This document shows positions 1-11,937 of a DNA stretch of 64,000 bases, piece by piece; positions within the stretch are counted from its first letter, which is position 1, and each line of letters begins with the position of its first letter. The position numbers and the translations under genes were made by a program. Below the pieces are notes generated by a model. The model was given only the letters and a program-made list of their open reading frames with translations, did not search any database and was not told the DNA's origin. The stretch is from Xiphophorus maculatus (taxonomy: Eukaryota > Chordata > Actinopteri > Cyprinodontiformes > Poeciliidae), in assembly GCF_002775205.1 (NCBI RefSeq), contig NC_036445.1, positions 24,656,953-24,720,952 on the forward strand, in the 5' to 3' direction.

Positions 1-269
1 GCTGTAACATGACAAAATGTGGAAAAACTTGAAGGCCTGTGAATATTTGTGCAGTGCTCTGTTGTAGAACCTAAAAACCCACTTTGAGCTTTGGGAAAAG
101 GACAGATAATTCACAGCTGATTCAGTGTCTTGTTCAGGGCCGATACCTTTTCCTCATACCTTTGATACTAAATAGCAAACATCGGCAAACATTTATTTGA
201 TACTAAATAGCAAACATCGGCAGCAGCTGCTGTGTTTAACGGTTTTCGCCCTCTCTGTCGTCACGCCAG

Positions 270-3200
270 GTGCTTTCAGCGTTCCAGGCCCAGCAGAGTG
301 CAGCAGCCGCAGCAGCGGCCGTCTCTCAGTCCCAGCTGCTGATTCCTCTGAGCAGCATCCCCTCCTACAGTGCAGCTATGGACTCCAACCCTCTTCTGAT
401 CAACACTTACAGGAAGTTTCCTTACCCCTCCCTGGCAGAAATAAGCAGCCTGGCATCACAGACGCAGTTTACAGAAGAGCAGATCAAGGTAAAAGATCAC
501 ATTGTTTTTCATAATCAAAAGTTGTTGTTTTTTTTCCTGTCTTGCTTGAGCTAGAGACACTCGATCTGTGCGCAGGTGTGGTTCTCGGCCCAGCGTCTGA
601 AGCACGGCGTCAGCTGGACTCCAGAGGAAGTGGAGGAGGCCAGGAGGAAGCAGTTTAACGGGACCGTGCACACAGTGCCTCAGACCATCACCGTCATCCC
701 CGCACACCAACTGTCCGCTGCGGCGAACGGCCTGCAGTCCATCCTGCAGACCTGTCAGATTGTGGGCCAACCTGGCCTTGTGTTTACACAGGTAGGCAAA
801 GAAAGAAAAAATGTTCCGCATTTCAATGAGCGGAGATGCGGCTCTTTCAAGCTTGCTGTGTGAACATTGTCTCAGTCGGACTGAGCTTGAGCTTAAAAAA
901 ACCAAATCTGGAACATACTTCGTGCCTTGATTCTTCCATGTGTGTTTGAGTGATCCTTTAAGCTCCCTTGGCAACCATTCAGCTGAGCAAAACGCCTGGG
1001 TGGACTGACTGCCTCCTTGGAGCTTCACTTTCCAAGTCTTCAAGCTTCCGCCTTCCAGAGTAGCCCTCCCCCACTCAGTTCCTTCAGACTAGCCAGCAGC
1101 AATTAGCATTTCCACCTAGTGGAACTGCACATCTCCTGCGCTCATCATACAAGCTACTTCTCAGTGAAATGGTAGTGAAAACGTTGCTAAAGGTTTAACA
1201 GAGAGGCCATTTTGTGATGACTTCCTGGATGTGGAGTTTCAGAATGAGCAGGAGCTTTTCAATAGACATATACATAGAACATTTTTATAACACAAGGTAA
1301 TGTAGTTATTTGATTTTGTTATAAAATGGCACTGTGCGGTAGAAAAACACATAATACTGCCCCTTTAGTACATGCTCCTTTCACAATTATGTCAAACTAC
1401 TTTTGGTGGTTTGTGACATTAAATCCTGCTAAAACGTCATGATGTTTGTTGTTGCAAAGTCATAAAACATGCATAAGAACCAGACACAGTGATCGCTGTA
1501 TGTGTTTACCACAGGTTGGTCCAGGTGGGAATCTTCCAGTGACTAGTCCAATCACGTTGACTGTGGCAGGTTTGCCCAGTCAGTCTCAGAGCTCCAGCAG
1601 AGTTTCCTGTCAGTCCACGCCGACAAACAGTGAGCTAAAACGGGCTACCACAGTCCAGCCTCCCTCTCTGTCTCCCCAGGTTGGGACACCTTTCACATCC
1701 GGATGTGCTTGCTGTTTTAGTAGCAAATTTAGGATTTTCACCATCTAATTACACTGATGTTTCTTAAACGTTGCACTAACTCCTTGTTTAGAGTTTACAT
1801 CATTTGCCTTTCTCCTGTTTGCTACCTTGTTGTGTAAAATGACCCGACAGGAACACCGTGTTGATGGCTAACTTTTTCCCCTCCCTCACCAAGGAGAACT
1901 CAGCCCTCAGTGCTGACTCGTTCAGCCTGAGACCTAAGAAATCCAAAGAGCAGCTGGCAGAGCTGAAAGCCAGCTACCTGAAGAACCACTTCGCCTCCGA
2001 CGCGGAGATCGCCCGGCTGATGAAGCTCACCAATCTGACGAAGGGCGAGATCAAAAAGTGGTTCAGCGACACCCGCTACAACCAGCGCAACTCCAAGAAC
2101 AGCCACGTGATTGTTTTCCACGACGGAGGGGGCCGAGGGGGAAGCAGCTCAAGCAGCGCTGCCAACACCCCCATAGTCATTGACTCGAGTGACGAGACCC
2201 CTGCATCCCCTCACCCTCCAAGCACTTCCCCTGTGAAGGAAAAGGAGAAGGAGAAAGAGACCCGAGTCAAGACCTGGAATCCCTTCCCAGACTTCACTTT
2301 GCAGAAGTTTAAGGAGAAGACTCCCGAGCAGCTGGTGGTGCTGGAGGAGAGCTTCGAGAAGAGCAGCATCCCATCGGATGAAGAACTGAGTCGTCTGAGG
2401 ACAGAAACCAAACTGACTCGGAGGGAGATTGACGCCTGGTTCAACGAGAGGCGGAAAGTCCCCGCCGCGAGTACATCTTCCCCGGAGTCGTCCGAGGGAG
2501 GGAAGATCGAAACGGATAACTCGAAGGCAGAGGAAGCAGGGGAACTAGGAGGTTCAAGCAACTCGCCTCCGACTGCCTCCTCATCTCGAAAGGGGAGTCA
2601 GACTCCTCCAGGCGGTCGCAGCAAGCAGCTGTCCGGCGGCGGCGGCGGCAGCAAGAAAGACCTGAAAGAAAAAAGCAAAAAGACTCCAGAGCAGCTCCAC
2701 ATTCTAAAAAGTGCCTTTGTGCGGACGCAGTGGCCCACGCCGGAGGAGTACGACCAGCTGGCGGAGGAGAGCGGCCTCCCCCGCCATTACATCGTCAGCT
2801 GGTTCGGGGACTCTCGGTACTCCTGGAAAAACGGGAACCTGAAGTGGTTCTTCCAGTACCAAAGTGGCAACGTCGAGGGACCGAGCGAAGGAGGCGGCGG
2901 CGGCGGCAAAACGGGGGGCGGCGGTCGGAAAAGACGTGGCCGGAATCGCGGCTGGGGGCGGTCCAAAACCAGGAAGCAGCCAAAGAGGTCCTCCTCCTCT
3001 TCCAGCGCAGATGTCAAAAGGTCCCCGCCGTCAAAGAAATTCAAGACCGGGCGGGAAATCCTGAAGGAGTACTACCTGAAGCACCACTTCCTCAGTGAGC
3101 AAGACTTGGATGAGCTGGTCACCAAGACCAACATGAGCTACGAACAGGTAGGTGATGCAGATTTTAAAAGAAAATACCCAGAAACTAAATGCATAAATGG

Positions 3201-4563
3201 GGTGTTTGCTGTTTCAAAATGGGGTCTGGATTTTTTTATTATTTTTTTTTCATTATGTCGCAATAGCTTTAACTATTAGTAATGAATGTTCAAAAATCGA
3301 GACACACTGTACCAGTGGTTAAATAATTGTAAGCTGAAATAACCCAAAGTTGGTTAGAGCACCATTCCTATCTGTCTCCATCTTTCCCCTTCCTGATTCA
3401 AATACTGGAAAACCGAAACTTGTTAGACTAGTGCTTACTAGTGCTTAACTATGCAAAAACAGGATATGACACGATAAAGAGACAATTCTGCTTCGTTCAC
3501 ATTTTGTCTTTCACGACAAAATCTGGCCGATTGATGCCACTTTATTACAGCTAGCTTTAGCTGACAAGGGTTCAGCTGACGAAACAGCAACACTTTCGGC
3601 AAACTCCTGCAAAGTAGAAACTGTTTTACTGTTTGCAATATTGAGCTGCATCCAGTGAAAATGAACATTTTCAGGTATTTTAAGTGGCTAAATTCTGCTT
3701 AACATGGACCGCAGTCTGACTAGCTCTTGGCCCTCAGCTGCTCGGGGAATTTCTTCAGTTCTTTATAAACGTATTGTAATTGGATATGTTCCTGCAACAG
3801 ATAACTATTACAGATAATAGCCTAGTAGAACCTCTCTTCAAAGAATTAGAACTATCTTTAAAGTCAGTAGTGACCTTTTTGCTGTTAGCTAGCAATGCAC
3901 AAGCTTGTCTGGGTAGTTTTCTGTTAATATTGAGTAACAGCTCTAGTGGGTCAGGTAATTATGGGGCCCCAAAGTTCAAAAAATAGTGCAACATGATCTC
4001 TATGTGACATAAACTGAACACAACCCAATAAAGGAGAACATTGTACCGTCTGCCATTATCCTTACAAATGTGCTGTTGTGACTTTTTAAAAGTTATGAGC
4101 CGTAATATTTTAAGCGAGTTGCTCTTGTGACGCAATCAGTGACCATCGGTCTTCTGATGTTGCAGTTTCATTCAGGCAGCATGAGATATTATACAGCTGG
4201 TCCAAATGAAAGAAAATATTTTGCACTAGTTCCATGTCTTATTTGATATTTTAAAGCTGTGTCTCTGTTTGTGGAAAGGTGAGGGAGTGGTTTGCTGAAG
4301 TCCAGCGACGCTTGGACTTGGGGTTAGATCCCTTCCTGGAGCCGGCTGCAGGGAGAACGGGCGGGGACAAAGCAGCGCGGGACGAGGGGGAGGAGACGCG
4401 CGGAGCGAGATCGGAGAACACCGAGGAGCCGGCGGGCGCAGGAGCGGGAGACGAGGAGGACGACGAAGACGACGAGGAGGACGACGGCGACGAAACGGAC
4501 GACAGCGAGGTCTGGGAGCCGTCACGTAGCGTCAGGAAAAGCTTGTCCCTTTCCGAAGACTAA
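270..4563 (+). CDS. zhx1: Zinc fingers and homeoboxes protein 1, 3' part (5' end outside window)
   Basis: Nuclear DNA-binding transcriptional repressor of the ZHX family. Five exons join in phase 0: 270-488, 576-791, 1515-1679, 1894-3147 and 4279-4563, giving 712 residues and a stop. Five homeodomains are visible in order: one split between exons 1 and 2 (helix 3 [10 protein letters not shown]), two in exon 4 with WFSDTRY and WFNERRK, a fourth with WFGDSRY, and a fifth split between exons 4 and 5 (VREWFAE). The acidic tail ends WEP..SV..SLSED, as in ZHX1 and not ZHX2 or ZHX3. Human ZHX1 has 873 residues; the N-terminal C2H2 fingers should lie upstream of base 1. For exon 4 I chose the acceptor at 1893 because it keeps the phase and has a CTAAC branch site and pyrimidine tract; an AG at 1850 does not fit. 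Mammalian ZHX coding sequence is a single exon, so four introns here are unusual. Confidence 0.95.
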
Positions 4564-7500
4564 AGACTGACATTTGGCCTGAAAATTGACTTGAGTTAGG
4601 CCGATACTGGTCAGTGAGGTAAATTAAGATTTATTTGTATCCTTGTTTGTTTGCCACTGACGTGCATGAACAAGAACTATTTCACTGTTAAATCAAGTCC
4701 ACATGAGACTAATACATCAATTATTAGCTTTAGCTCAACCTTTGAAGGAAAGGTTTCGATCAAGATCAAACTGTGACAGAGGTCATAAAGCAGCTGCTGC
4801 AAAATTAACTTTAGAAAAAAGAAAGTGTTAAAACTGAGCTGAGAATGAAAACTCCCACTATATGTCATTCATAAATAACAGATTAAAGCAAAAACTAGCT
4901 GTCTAGGAAACCTGATATAGTGAAAAGCACATGAAAAATCGATTTTTTTCAGAATAGTGAAGGTAGTCAATTTATCAGCTACAATGATCTGTTTTTGATC
5001 TCTTATAATCAAGTTTAAAGACTGACAGATAACCATACCTTTTTACGTTAACGCTAACATTTCCTGCTTTCTGAAACTGACAACAATTTCGTCACACTGA
5101 CGTTAAAGTGTGTTAAATTCAAAGTTAAGCCTGAGTTGCATCAAAATGCGACATTAAGACTAAATCATGAATCTGAATGCAGGATTCAGCGTGGATATTT
5201 ATTCCAGCGTCTGAAATTCATTTAAAACGGCTGTTTTGTTTGCGCTTCACCAGGAGTTGCATTGACATTTTAGGCCGAGGCTGAGGCTTCACTTGGCAAT
5301 AAAACGAGTAGCCAGATGCTGCATGAATGCAAATGCTAAAATGCTCTTAAATAGTACGGAATGTTTTCCCTTTATACCGCCTTACCGCTTCATCGATACT
5401 ACAAGTTTTTAACTGAACATCTGCAAATTTGATGGCGGAGACGCCGCTGAATGTGTGTGAATTGAACTGCTGATGATGTTTTTAAACTTTTTCCTTTCTT
5501 TTTTTCCACTTTTTGATAAAAAAAAAATATATATATATATGTTATGTGCTTTTTTGACCCTTTTTTAAAAGAGATACAGAAAACATGCTGTGCCAAAGCT
5601 GAAAGTGGTGCCTCCCGTGCAGACGGCAATTTGTGGCAGGAGACACTGGAGAACAAAGCAATGCCCACTGTGAGGTTTAAATCTGCTGAAATCAGAGACA
5701 GAAAGATCATGTCGCGATTCTAATTAGAACCAAATGACTGACTCGCGATGTGTAGATCTTTGTGTCCTGACCCATACTGTAAAAAGAACATGTTTAACAG
5801 TATTTGAAATTATAATCTGAACCCATTCTGCACTGAACCCTCTCCCCCCCCCAACCTAAAGCACTTAAATTCATCTTTAAAAGTTTGCACTTTTTCCACT
5901 TGATTAGGCACCTTAAGTCTCACATTATACCATGAAATGGCTCTGAGAGACCAACCCTGTTTTTTATGACTAACCAGTATTTTGCCTTTTATATTCCTTC
6001 TGTTTTCACGTGAAGGGATATAATCAGTGTATTGATTTTTCTATTTATATACCACGTGTTTTAAAGAGCTGGACGTTTGTAACTGCTCCATAAAAAAAGA
6101 AACAACAAAGAAAAAGAACAATCATGCACCATTATTTCTGCACTAAAAATAATGTCGTATTAGCCCTACGTTTTGATAACTTGTCGATTTGACGAAGCCT
6201 AAAAGTTGTTTTTGTTGATTGTCTCGCTTTAAACGATGGGAGCTCGTTTTGGTATTGCTCCATTCGCCCCTTAATGACTCCTTATGCCTTTTATCGAGTC
6301 TTTTTTTTGTCAGACCCATGACTAGACTCATGATGTGCACGTCCCAGCAGCGTTCCGTTGGGTTCCCTTTTATCGCAGACTGACACGCTGGGGAAACCAG
6401 AAACCAAAAGACTGAAAACTGCTCTAGTAAACATAGAGGATGGCCTCGGTTGTGATGAAGAAGCAGGACGGCCTCCTCTTTTCTGTGGAAAATCTACCAA
6501 ACGACGCCCCTGTTTACTGCTTTAAAAAGAAACGGTACGACGATCTAAAAGCTGTCCCAACTACTGTTCTTCGGTGACCCCGATGACTATTTGTTGCTAA
6601 ACCTTCGTGCCTACACGGCTCCTACACTTGTTTGAACTCAAGTTCATAAACTCTTCAATGTGAAAATAAAAAAAAGCAACCTTTTCTTCAGACTAAATAA
6701 CGTTCAAACTCTGCTTTCCTCCGACATTAGAAGATGACCGGAACCTGAAACGGATTTCAGAAAGTCCTCTTTTTAAGTCTTTTAATGAAGCTCCTTGTAT
6801 TTTGTCGCCAGGCACTTGTCACAACCAGACATGGAAACGTTCAGTTTCCCTCGCAGCGTTTATATGATCTCGTGTTGAACACTTTGACTGTTGGCTGTAA
6901 TTTATCTTGATTTTAGGAACTGACAGAGAGCTGACTTTATGCATTTTGTCGTTCAGTGACAAGTGCCTGTCCATGAAACGAATAACCTGTAATGTTGAAG
7001 TGTACTTTTGTCAAATGTTGCATGCGATAGCCAGAACAAACATCTCATGTTGTACATAAGAAATGTGAGGTTGGTTGGACTTGGGACAGCCTGATCAGGG
7101 CTAAGCTGCTTTTGTGGTTTTAATAAGACCTGATACATTTTTCTCATTAGGTTGACTTCACCAATGAGTTAATTGTCATGAACATGGCTCTAGAGATATT
7201 TGTTCAAGGTCAAAGTTAACTCCTTTGATGAAAACTTAAAAAGGTACCTTTCCACTGTGTTACCCTGAACCTTTTCCTCCAAGTACCTGCAGTATTTTCC
7301 AGGGACCTTTTAGATGTCCTCTGTCTTTTTCTTGAGTGTGTTTCCAGCGATGAGTTCAAAACCATTGTGTTGATGTAAACGAAGCCTTTCGACAGCAAGT
7401 GTTAATTTGTTCCCACGTACAAAGACGGAATACTTGTTTTTGTTCTCAAGCAGCATTCAAACTCAATCGCTGATTCAGATTTGTCCGTCCGTGGATACGG

Positions 7501-10200
7501 ATGCCAACCCACAGCAGCAGCAGAGGCAAAAATGGAATAAAGAAATTGTGACATTTAACTCAATTCGAAAATACTTCATAAATCCAAAAGCGAAGTATTT
7601 TATTTTATTTTATTTATTTTTTAATAACTCAACTATCCCAGGTTTTTGGAGAACAGAGTCAGCTTGTTTAGCTTTTTAAAGTCCCTGGCTCTGATGCTGC
7701 TACACCAACAAGAGTTGGCATCAAAGATTGCATTCTTCACAAGAAACTTATAAAGTGAAGACCTTGAACATATTCCCGTTTCTCTATAAATCCACAGGCA
7801 TCCCCGTTTTTTGTTCACAATTCAAGATGAGATGATTGTTACCACACCAAGCCACAAAGTGGCCCACCAGCTCTCTGTACTCAGCTTCTTGTCCATTTCT
7901 GATCCACCTGGTAACAGCAGCATTGTCTGAGTATTTGTTTCTGCAGATGACAGGACTGGAAGGATTAGGTTTACAGAGTGGTTTGAATGTTTGCAAGCAA
8001 AAATAGAAACTGTATGACCAGCAAATAGTCACTTTCAGTTTGAATATGCAAACCAAACAGCATTTTCTTTTCCAGTCCAGATGATATGGATAAAGTAATA
8101 TCTTCATGAGAACAGAACCTGCTAAGACGTTAGCGCTCTGCCAGCTGCAGGCTCCAGCTGGATTCTGAGACTTTGCTATGGAGACGGCCAAAATAAAAAC
8201 ACAGCTTTCTCCTTATTTACAGACGTCCACGCTCTGTGCTGGTGTACTCGCTGCTGTGAATCATTTAGTTAGCCAAGGGGCAAGCGTTAAGAGGAAGAAG
8301 GCAGTGGTTCAGTCTACAACCCGCCGTCCGTCTCCGTACTTGCTGCATTATGTGACTTGACTGTAATTAGTTCTGAATACGTACAAAAAGAAGCGCTACC
8401 TCTCTACCTTTAGGGCAGTGTTTTGGAGTAAATTCCTACTCTGGTAATGTGATTCCATCCTGGTTCCCTCAGTGGAAACGGCAGAGGTAAAAGGTTCCCG
8501 CGGTGAGAATATGCTATGAATTACAGTGTACAGCAGAACAATCTCTCTACTTGGAGCTGCCACGTGTCATGTCAACAAACGCCTGGTACCGTTTCAGAAG
8601 TGCTCGACTAGACGTTCCCACAGACAGACAGTGGTTTAGTCCACCGGTTAGGCCTCCTGCTCCCAGGTCTTCAGCCCTCACCGTTTTACCGTGTGCTATT
8701 TCCTTTTCATAATAATCTGTTCCGAATGGCCGTGTCCGTTTCTGTACATACAAAAGATATTGTCGTCACATCGCTATAGACATTGAGTGAATAGATGTTG
8801 AACAGACTGACTCCTGCAACATTTGGTCTGTCCAGGTGGCACATTTGTGCGCCGCGTCGTGATTCTGTCCCCGGCCCTCATCGTGTATCCCAGCTAACTT
8901 TGTGCTGATGATCTAAGAGCGAACATTGTGATCTGAATTGTTTACCTGCTGTGTCATACCTGTACCCTTTACTGTACTTCTGCTGTAGTCTTCACTTGTT
9001 TAATTTAGTCGGCTAGATGGTGGAGCGATCCTCACAGCAATCAGTCATCTTTAGACGAACCCCGGGTCCATCCTGTCAGAGGGTCAACGATGTACAAACA
9101 AAGTAAAATGTCTTTTTGAAACCATTTTGAGTGCTGTTTTCTTTTACTGTTTGCTCTTTAACCTTTTCACCATTTGCTTCTAAATCTGAACACGTCAGTA
9201 ATTCAGTTCATTTCTGTCTAGTTGTAAATCATCAGTTCACAACAAATGTCATTTCATTGCACTTTGTGTAAAACAATAATACAATTTATATACAGAAGTA
9301 TATCAAATCAATCGAGTCATGTACCGTGACTCCTAAACCTATGCATTCTCGCAGCAGATTTGGATTTAAAATTATTTTTGTGTTTTTTGGAAAATGCAGC
9401 AACGGAAAAATAGATATTTTCACATCCAATCTTCGAGAAGCCTGAACAGATAGAAGAACAAAGGTGTGAGTGAAAAGCTTATTGCCGATAAGTTTTCCAT
9501 GAAACCAGAGGACATAGAGGACATTTCTTGGAACAGTATCAAAATATTAGGATCAAATCAGATGCCAAAGTTCAGGTTAACCTGAGTTATTAAGTTAATA
9601 TTTGCACCACAATATCACAGTTTACATTTATAAAGCCAACCACAGCGCTGTCTAACCGTTGCTCTATTGATTACTGAGAAATAAAGTTTAACACCCAATT
9701 TTTTCTGGTCCATTATTTCATTTCTACCTTATGAGAGACTTTCCTATCAGAAACAAGCCTTTTGGTTTGAATGAAAATGATCTAGAATCTAAATCGGCCA
9801 AAGTTATGAATACATTTGGACTTAACTGTAATGTCTTGTTAAATACAAAACTTGACCTTAATTATCACCATTATAATCTTTAAAGACTACAGGAGCCTGG
9901 AAATCTGAATAAAAAATCAGACATGCCCTCTGGCTCCCTCTAGTGGTTGTTTCATCGGACAGTTGGTTTCTACTACGAGCTCCACAGATGCCCTTTATAA
10001 ATTAATGTTCTGCATTACAGCCTTCAGAATAAAATCTCCTTCTGAGCTTCGATAACCATGAACCCAGTTATATTTATATAAATAAATGACTGCCATCATG
10101 TAACATCAGAACCTGGGTTCAGTTCTTTAAAGTTCTCTCTGATCAAATTAAATACCATTAAGCTGCTGCCGTTCACATATTTCCCCATATCTGTCTATAA
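4564..10200 (+). other. zhx1 3' UTR and following gene-free DNA
   Basis: I see no gene here. The first part must be the zhx1 3' UTR; mammalian ZHX1 also has a long one. Candidate AATAAA signals lie at 5298, 6665 and 9680, and the sequence does not decide between them. A TA microsatellite sits near 5527-5541. A degraded LINE fragment lies on the minus strand at about 7787-7946. The remaining open frames are short, lack splice-coherent neighbours and look like chance. Confidence 0.5.
7787..7946 (-). repeat. Degraded LINE reverse-transcriptase fragment
   Basis: The minus-strand translation contains NKYSDNAAVTRWI, then EAEYRELVGHFVAWC, then a segment resembling LNxxKT.xMxVDF. This order matches the YADD catalytic box and following helix of Rex1/CR1/L2-type LINE reverse transcriptases. 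The YADD box reads YSDN, so the copy is dead. It ends abruptly on both sides. The clade assignment is uncertain. Confidence 0.65.
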
Positions 10201-10214
10201 AGTGGATCTGCTTA

Positions 10215-10910
10215 AATGTGGGGGCTGCACAGCGGCGCAGTTGGTAGCACTGTTCCCTTGCAGCAAGGAGGTCCTGGGTTCAAATCCCGGCCTGGTGTCT
10301 TTCTACATGGAGCTTGCATGTTCTCTCTGTGCATGCATGGGTTCTCTCCTGGTACTCCCTCCCACCATCCTAACACATGACTGTCAGGTTGTTGTTTTTT
10401 TTTTGTTTGTTTGTTTTTTTTTAAACTTTTTTATTCAGATTTTCCAGTGCATGTCACATCTCACACATCTTACAGGTTACATGTAGAAATTCACATGTTA
10501 TGTTCTAAAAAGGGTTTTGTTTGTCCAAGGTCTTAAAGAAAAGACAAGAAAAAACAATAGTAATAGTAAAAATAAATAAATAAAAAATAAAAATACAAAG
10601 AAGAATCTCCCATTCATTAATCGTAATTTCCATCAGTTGTGGTTTGAAATGAATGTTTGAATTGATGACCATTTTTCTATAAAGATATCACTTTTCATCT
10701 GAAGTTTTGCCGTAATTTGTTCCATATGATAAACCTCCCTCACTCTATTCTTCCATTGGGAAATCGTTGAGGGCTGAGGCTTCAGCCTGTCAGGTTGATT
10801 GATCGATTGATTGGGTGTGTTTGTCCTGTCTGTCTCTGTGTTGCTCTGCTCTGTTGTCCATGGTGTCCCCTGACTCTCATCTAAGATCATGGATGAATAT
10901 TTAAATGTGA
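10215..10910 (+). repeat. tRNA-derived SINE, interrupted by a nested LINE
   Basis: The head at 10219-10290 is tRNA-like, with an A-box region (GGCGCAGTTGGTAGCAC) and a B-box region (GGTTCAAATCC). The body with TTGCATGTTCTCTCTGTGC follows. The 3' part, with TTTGTCCTGTCTGTCTCTG, resumes after 10797. The same 3' body recurs as fragments at 21145-21290 and 21930-22150 and in the duplicated unit. Similar elements are common in teleost genomes; I do not assign a named family. Confidence 0.75.
10392..10786 (-). mobile_element. 5'-truncated L1-like LINE inserted in the SINE
   Basis: A poly-T run at the left end marks a poly-A tail on the minus strand. The minus translation near 10640-10780 reads ISQWKNRVREVYHMEQITAK then LQMKSDIFIEKW, which resembles the C-terminus of L1-clade ORF2. 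The insert is flanked by 11-bp direct repeats CTGTCAGGTTG at 10381-10391 and 10787-10797, the target-site duplication expected of LINE retrotransposition. Only about 395 bp remain, so it is a dead-on-arrival copy. Confidence 0.75.
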
Positions 10911-10914
10911 TCAA

Positions 10915-11410
10915 AAAGTAATAACTCAGGAACAGGAAGAACAGAGGAGTGAGTGAAAGCCTTTATTCATACAACCCCTTCTGCAAAGCGCAAAGTATTT
11001 GCATCTCTTGACACAATAACTAAATGAGCACGGTGCCACATGTCTTATTCTTTTTTTGGGAGCTGATGGAAATAAGATGCAAAAGTTTGTATTTGACTGA
11101 ACTTTGGAACATTTTTACGTTTCTATCATGAGCATCAGCTTGCAGCGAGGACCATCGGCTGAGGTTGGTGTGGTTATCATGACCTAAACCTAAACTGAGT
11201 TATTTTTGTTTTGATGAAGGAAGAATCAGCTGCCAGTTTTTTGTTAAATCTAAGTATAATATTAGAATATTTTCATAAGCTGAGACATTTAAATCAGCCA
11301 AACAAGTTGGGGCCTTAATGCAGCCGTCTGGGCTCTGATTTCCAATCTTAACATCATATCCACATCTTCTCTCCAATTTCCTCTCTGCTTCCTGTACAAT
11401 AAAAACCAGA
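10915..11410. repeat. Block shared with the spacer of the tandem unit
   Basis: This stretch upstream of the first lectin gene is clearly related to 22150-22985 and to 28144-28979. Shared landmarks are AACAGGAAGAACAGAGGAGTG, CAACCCCTTCTGCAAA, TTTGCATCTCTTGACAC, GGGAGCTGATGGAAATAAG and CTCTGCTTCCTGT, in the same order and orientation. The spacer copies contain extra sequence. I infer that lectin-gene 5' flanking DNA was carried into the tandem unit. Confidence 0.7.
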
Positions 11411-11937
11411 ACATGTGCGAACAACTGTCCAGTGTGAGAATGTATTTGCTGTATTCCCTATGTCTTGAGTTATTTCATGGATTCTCCTTGCAAAGTCCGA
11501 ATGTTTTATTAAAGTAATAAATTATTTATTTTATGATTATTATTTATTTTCTTATATATTCCATTTTAGAGTTGACACGTCTCACTTTGTCCCACACAAG
11601 CAGTCTGTGTCCCAGTTGTTAGGATCTAATGCAAATTAGATACAAAAACAAACAGCAGTAACCACGGACTAGAATATGTTATACAGTTGTGTACTTTGAA
11701 ATCCTCCATCATGAAGGAAGAGGAATATATTCAAATTCAGGTGGAAACATGAAACTGGATCTTATCTAGAGAGACAAACATCCTGAAAGAGGAGAGAAGC
11801 TGCATCAACACGAACTGACTCTTATTTTACTTATTTGTAGAGGAGGAGTCCTGCATCAGAAAACATCCTCTGGTCTGAACACAGTTTAGTCATAGTTAGT
11901 GAAGAAAAAGTCATTTTAGTGTGTTTGTCCTCCAAAG

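Noticed and set aside
1851-1893. Acceptor at 1850 for zhx1 exon 4 (adding [14 protein letters not shown])
   Set aside because: Wrong phase relative to the preceding donor; the acceptor at 1893 is in phase with a branch site and pyrimidine tract.
1900-3064. Antisense and alternate-frame open frames over the large zhx1 exon
   Set aside because: GC-rich homeodomain coding sequence produces stop-free shadows; the sense frame matches ZHX1 throughout.
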